Assembly: GCF_026151205.1 (NCBI RefSeq)
Contig: NW_026971835.1
Coordinates: forward strand, 1 to 33,694
Reading direction: 5' to 3'
DNA from: Bolinopsis microptera
Lineage: Eukaryota > Ctenophora > Tentaculata > Lobata > Bolinopsidae
DNA length: 33,694 nucleotides
In this document: positions 25,201 through 31,200 of the stretch, piece after piece
How the letters are laid out: each line of letters starts with the position of its first letter
How positions within the stretch are numbered: position 1 is the stretch's first letter
The notes under the pieces: generated by a model
The model's database searches: none
What the model saw: the letters and a program-made list of their open reading frames with translations, nothing else
What the model was told of the DNA's origin: nothing
Position numbers and translations under genes: made by a program

Positions 25201-28200
25201 CCAAATTTGGGCAAAGTCCCCAACCAACCCCAAAGCCGAAAACCCGGCTTAAAATTCCCCAAATTTGAAAAAAAACCCCCCCAAAAAATTCCCCCTTTTT
25301 CGGGCCCCCCTTTTCCCCCCCGGAAGTCCCCCCCAAAAAACGGTAACCCTTACTTTTCCCCCGAATCAACCAGGGGGCCCAACCAAACTCCTTGGAGACG
25401 TTTTTTTGGGCCCAAATTTTTGGAATTTTCTCCAAAAAAATTTTTCCCTGGATTTTCCAAAAATCCCCCCCCAAATTTTTTTCAAAAAACTTTTTAAGGC
25501 CATTTTTTTAATTTTTGGGAAACCCCCCGGGTTTTTTGCCACGGAAACACACTTGGGACAAAACCTCTATGCAAAATCCAAACCCCCACCAAAATTTTGG
25601 GGAAGTCCCCCCCCCCCAACCCAAAAAACCGAAAAAACTGGCCTTTGAAAACCAAATTTTAAAAAAAAACCCCCAAAAAAAACCCCCCTTTTTGGGCCCC
25701 AAAATTTTCCCCCCCCCCCGAATTCCCCCCAAAAACTGGTAACGTAAATTTTTCCCGAATTTAACCATGGGTTCCCAAACCCAAAATCAATTTGGGGACG
25801 GGTTTTTTAAGGGCGGGAAAAAAGGAAAAGGGCCCCCAAAAAAAAAACCCCCTGGGGTTTCCCCAAAATGTCCCCCCAAATTTTTTTCAAAAAACCTTTT
25901 TTAAATCATTTTGAATCTTGGGAAAACCCCGGGGTTTCTGCAACGGGGTCACACTTTTTAAATACCTCTATGCAACCACCCCCCACCCAAAAATTTTGGG
26001 GGAAAAAGTTCCCCAGCCCCCCTAAAAAACCGAAAAAACTGGGGTTTTTAAATCCCCCCAAATTTGAAAACAAACCCCAAAATGCCCCCCCTTTCGGCCC
26101 CAATTTTTTTCCCCCCCGGGAAGGCCCCAAAAAAATGGGGAAAAAAAAACTTTTTCCCAACAACCAGGGGTTTTCCAACCAAACTCCCTTGGGGACGGGT
26201 TTTTAGGGCGAAATAAAAAAGGATGTCTCCAAAAAAAATTCCCCCTGGATTCCCCAAAATTTCCCCCCCCAAATTTTTTTTACAAAATCCTTTTCCCAAA
26301 TCCCCTTTTTTAAAACTTGGGAAACCCCCCAAATTTCTGGGGAACGGATCCCCCACTTGGAAAATACCTTTTATGCAACCCCCCCCCACACCAATTTTTG
26401 GGCCCTTTCCCCCCGCCAACCCCAAAGCCGAAAATCCCGGCTTTTAAATCCCAAATTTTAAAAACCCCCGAAAATCCCCCTTTTCGGGCCCCTTTTTCGG
26501 CCCATTTTTTCCCCCCCTGAAGGCCCCCAAAAAAAACCCGGGTAAAAAGAAAAAATTTCCAAATCAAAACCCGGGGGCCAACCAAACCCCCAAATTGGAA
26601 ACGTTTTAGGGCCCAAATTGGGGGTGTCCCCCCCAAAAAAATTTTTCCCCCCCGGGTTCCCCCAAAAAGGGCCCCCCAAATTTTTTTTTTTCAAAAAACT
26701 TTTTTTAAGTCCCTTTTTTTTGGGAATTTTGGGGGAACCCCGGGAAATTTTTGCCCAAAGGGTCACACTTGGGAAAACCTCTTTTGCAAAAATCACCCAC
26801 ACCAATTTGGGGGCCCTTCCCCAAACCAAATAAAAGCCGAAAATCCCGGGTTTTTGGGGAAAACTTTAAATTTGAAAAAACCCGAAAAAAAGGCCCCCCT
26901 TTTCCCGGCCCATTTTTTCCCGGCCCCCTTTTCCCCCCCCGAAGGGCCCCCAAATAACGGGGAACGAAATTCCAGAATTTAAACCCGGGTTCCAAAAACC
27001 AAAACCCATTGGAAAACGTTTTTTGGGGGAAATAAAGGGTTTTCTCCCCCAAAAAAATTCCCCCCTGGATTTTCCCCCAAAAAGTCCCCCCAAATTTTTC
27101 CCCAAAAACCCTTTTTTAAGTCCAAGGGTTTAAATTTTTGGGAAACCCCGGATTTTTTTGCAACGGAAACACACTTTTTACTACCCCCCAAAAGCAACTC
27201 AAACCCCCAACCAAAAAAGGGCAATTTTTCCCCCCCCCCAACAAAAACCCAAAAAACTGGGTTTGAAAAAACTAAATTTTTTAAAACCCCCCCAAAAAAG
27301 CCCCCCTTTTTTCCCCCCCAATTTTTTGGGCCCCCCCCCTTTTCCCCCCCGAAGGCCCCAAATTAAAATGGGGAAGTACTTCCCCGAAACAACCAGGGTG
27401 CCAACCAAAATCCCTTTTGGGGACGGGTTTTTGGGCGAAATAAAGGAAAGTCTCCCCAAAAAAAATTCCCCCTGGGGTTCCCAAAAAAGTCCCCCCAAAT
27501 TTTTTACAAAAAACCCTTTTTTTAAGTCCCTTTTTGGAAAAAACTTTGGGAAAACCCGGAAAACTGCAACGGATCACAAATTGTACTACCTCATGGCAAA
27601 ATCACCCACCCCCCAAAAAAGGGGGATGGGCCCCCCCGCCAACCCAAAAACCCCAAAAAAAAGGCCCTTTTTTAAAACCCCAAAATTTTTAAAACACCCG
27701 AAAATGGGCCCCTTTTTCGGGGCCCCCCCTTTTTTTCGGCCCCCCTTTTTCCCCCCTGGAAAGGGCCCCCAAAAACTGGTAACGTACTTCCAATTTAACC
27801 AGGGTTGGCCCCAACCCCAAACCCATTTGGGGGGACTTTTTTGGGCCCAAAAAAATGGAAGTTCCCCCAAAAAATTCCCCCCTTTGGTTTCCCCAAAAAT
27901 TTCCCCCCCCCCAAATTTTTTTTAAAAAAATCTTTTTCCCAAATCATTTTTAAATTTGGGAAAAACCCCGGAAAAGTTCCTTTCAACGGGACCCCACTTT
28001 TTTAAATACCCCTAAGGGAACCCCACCCCAACCAAAATTTGGGGGATGTTCCCCCAAAACCAACTAAAGCCGAAAAACTGGCTTTGAAAACTCAAATTTT
28101 TAAAAACCCCCCCAAAAAGCCCCCCTTTTTTTGGGCCCCCCCCTTTTTTTTGGCCCCCTTTTCCCCCCCCCGAAGGCCCCAAATAACCCGGTAAAAGGGA

Positions 28201-31200
28201 CTTTCCCCCAAAACCCAACCCCGGGGGGGCCAAACCCAAAAATCCCGTTGGGGACGTTTTTTTTGGGGGAAATTTATGGTTTCCCCCCAAAAAATTTTCC
28301 CCTGGATTCCAAAAAAAGTCCCAATTTTTTAAAAAAATCTTTTTAAGGGGGCCCTTTTTTTAATCTTGGGGAACCCCGGGTTTTTTTGCAACGGGTCAAA
28401 ACCCGTAAAATACCTCCCATGCAACCAACCCCCCCACCAATTTTGGGGGATGTTTTCCCCCCCCAACTAAAAACCGAAAAAACTGGCTTTTGGGAAATTT
28501 TCAAATTTTTAAAACAAAACCCCAAAATGCCCCCTTTTTGGCCCATTTTTCGGCCCATTTTCCCCCCTTTAAAGGGCCCCCAAAAAACTGGTAACGTACT
28601 TCCCAGATCAAAACCCGGGTGCCCCAAACCAAAATCCCTTTTGGGGACCCTTTTTTAAAGGGGGAAAATTAAAGGAAAACAAAATTTTTGGGGGATTTTT
28701 TTTTGGGAAAAAATGGTTCGCCCCCCCCCCTTTTTTTTTCTTTCCTTTTTTTTGCCTGTTAAAGGTCCCTTTTGGTTTTTTTGAGGGGAAAAAAACCAAA
28801 ACTCATTTAAGCCCCAAACAGGGGAATTTTAAAAGGGGCCTTTTTAAAAACAATAAAAAACGGAATTCCCCCCCCCCTAATTCCCCCCCCTTTCCCCCAA
28901 ATTTCCCCTGGAAAAATTTCCCCGGAACAATGTCCCCCAAAAGGGGTTCCCCTTTTTTTTTACCGGTTTAAAAAAAAAATTTTTCCCGTCCCAAATTTGA
29001 ACTGAAACCCTTTTAAGTTAAAAAATCAGTTTTTTTAGGCCCTTTCCCCTTGGGCCCCAAATCCCGGGAAAATTTAGAAAAAAAGTCTCCAATTTTTAGG
29101 AACATTAAAGAGCAAAATTTTGCCCCACGCGCGAAATTTATTTTAAAAACCTGAAAAAAAAAGTTTTTTTCGCAAAACCCCCGGCAATTTTTTGGCCGGG
29201 GGGCCGGTTTCGCCAAAGCGACAAACAAAGGGTTTTGCTTTTTTTTCCTCGCCTCTTTTTCTTGGCTTTTAAAGGGGCCGGGAAAGGCGCTTTTTTCCAT
29301 TTTGTTTTTGGGTAGAAAAGGGGCAATTTTCCCCAAACCAAAACCCCGGGGGGGTTGTGGGGGGCCCATTTCCCCCCGCCCCCCAACCCTCCCGAAGAAA
29401 ATTTGGGAAAGGAAAACCCCCGGCCCGAGGGGGGAAGAAAGTGGAAAAAGGGGGGAAACGCCGGAAAGAAGATCCCCAAAATGGGGCCCCCAAAAGGGAA
29501 AAGTTCCCCGGGCCCCCTCTTCAAAGGGAAGGGTCAATTTTGATCAAGAAAAAAATTTTTTCAGGGGGGGGTGGGGGGTTTTGGGGGGGGGGGGGTTTGG
29601 GGGGGGGGGAGTGGTAAATTTTTTCCCCGTTTCATGTCCCCCCAAAATTGTTTATTTTTTTGTCCCGAAAAACTTTTTACTGATCAAAAATTTAAACAAA
29701 GCAAAAATTTTCCAAACCCACAAAAACTCCCACAGGGAATCAAAAAGAAAAAAAGGGGGTGCAAAATTTTTGGAATTGGGATCCCCGCTTTTTTAAACCC
29801 CTCCCGAACCCTTTAAAATTAAAACCCAGTCCCCTACCGGGGGCCCCCTCCGCAAGCAGGGGCCCCGACCTTCCCCCTCAAAGAAAAACAATTTTTTTCC
29901 CCGATGTCACATGAAAATTTCTCACAGGGTTGGGGTATTTTTTAACAAACAAACCCGGGAAAACCCCGGAAGGAAAGAAGGGGAAAAGGGAAGGCCGCCC
30001 CAAAAAAATTAATTTTTCGAAAAGTTTGAAACCCTTCCCCGGCAGGTACGGAAAAGCCCCCATTAAATGTGAAAATTCATTGAAAAAAATTTGAAAAAAA
30101 ATTTTATTGAAGTGAAGTTGGTAAAAAAAAAGTTTTTATTAAAATAATTTTGGCCACAATTTGGGAAATTTTTATTTTTAAATTTCATTTAACTTTATTT
30201 TTTAAAAGTTTTTTCCACTTTGGGGGACCCAAAGAATTCCCCAAAAAAACGAAAAAAACAACTCAACGAAAAGGGGGGAAAAAAGTTTCCCCCAAAGCTA
30301 TCAAAATCCACCCCCTTGGGGAAAAAAGGGGGGGCTGGTTCCCCCAGGAAACTTTTATGGGAAAACCCAGTAGGAAATTTTTCCCCCAAGAAACCCGTTA
30401 AATTTTAAAGGGGAAAATTTTTTAAATTTAGTAAAAATGATTAAAAAATAAAAATTCTGAAAAAATGAAAAAAAATTTTATATGGTTTAAACCAAATTTT
30501 ATAATTTTAAAAATGATTTTTCCAAAACCAAAAATTCCCCTTTAAAGGGAATTTGACCGAGTTAGGAGTGGCCCCGGGGGAAATATTTTCCCCAAAAACC
30601 CCCCCTGGGCCCCGAAATGGGAACCCCCCCCTTAAAAAATGAACGGTTTTTAGTGAACTCGTTTTTACGTTTTAAACCTTTATAACACCCCCCGGTTGGG
30701 AAAATACAACCAAACAGAGACAACCGGGAAAAAAATAGGAAAGAATTTTTAGGTTTTTTTTTTATTTTTTTCTTACATAAGGGATTAAATCCCCTTTTCA
30801 GTAGATTACTTTTCACGAAAAAAAGGAAGCAATTAAATTTTTTCCCCTTTCCGTTAAGAAAAAATTTTTAAAATTTTGGGCCCCAGGAAATTTCCCCCCA
30901 AAAAATTTCCCCCTTTTTTGGGTTTAAAAAACGAAAAAAAATTTTTCCCCCAAAATTGGGGATATAAATTTCCCCCGTAGGGGGCGATTAAAAATTTGTA
31001 GACAAAATTTTTATGATGTTTTTTTTAAATTTTTTAAAAAATTTAAAAAATTTACTTTTAAATTTTTTCTTTACTTTAAAATTTACTTTTAAAATTTTAA
31101 AATTTTCTTTACTTTAAATTTACTTACTTTACTTTACTTTTTCCCCTTTCCCTTTTCTTTTTGGGTTAAAAACAAGAAAAACGGAAACGGGGAAACCCGC

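Larger units (their letters stand above)
5866..28950. mobile_element. Giant Foldback-like element: inverted arms of ~337-bp tandem repeats, inside an RPB1 intron
   Basis: The outer ends are the same ~250-bp sequence in inverted orientation (5866-6110 and about 28,640-28,950). Inward from each end lie tandem ~337-bp units pointing toward a central switch near 21,365-21,400. Outside the ends, homology stops and different RPB1-intron sequence follows on each side, so the inverted structure is bounded. Long inverted arms built of direct tandem repeats, unequal in length (about 15.3 and 7.3 kb) and with little or nothing between them, define Foldback elements (Drosophila FB and similar). I see no transposase gene. 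The right flank is too noisy to call a target duplication. A non-mobile inverted satellite block is the alternative. Confidence 0.65.

Noticed and set aside
7000-28600. Many open frames of 60-320 codons on both strands, rich in F, K, P and G
   Set aside because: They are made of homopolymer codons (TTT, AAA, CCC, GGG), occur on both strands at once, do not repeat with the satellite period, and lie in distorted consensus. None resembles a protein family.
5866-28950. Pure fold-back read (strand-switch) artefact explaining the inversion
   Set aside because: The inverted match stops at the same sequence on both sides (5866 and about 28,950), and different, correctly oriented RPB1 sequence follows. 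A fold-back read would continue into inverted exon 4. A wrong join at the centre is still possible.
29013-29537. 174-codon minus-strand open frame
   Set aside because: It lies opposite the RPB1 exon remnants, has no recognisable domain, and is extended by G/C homopolymers.
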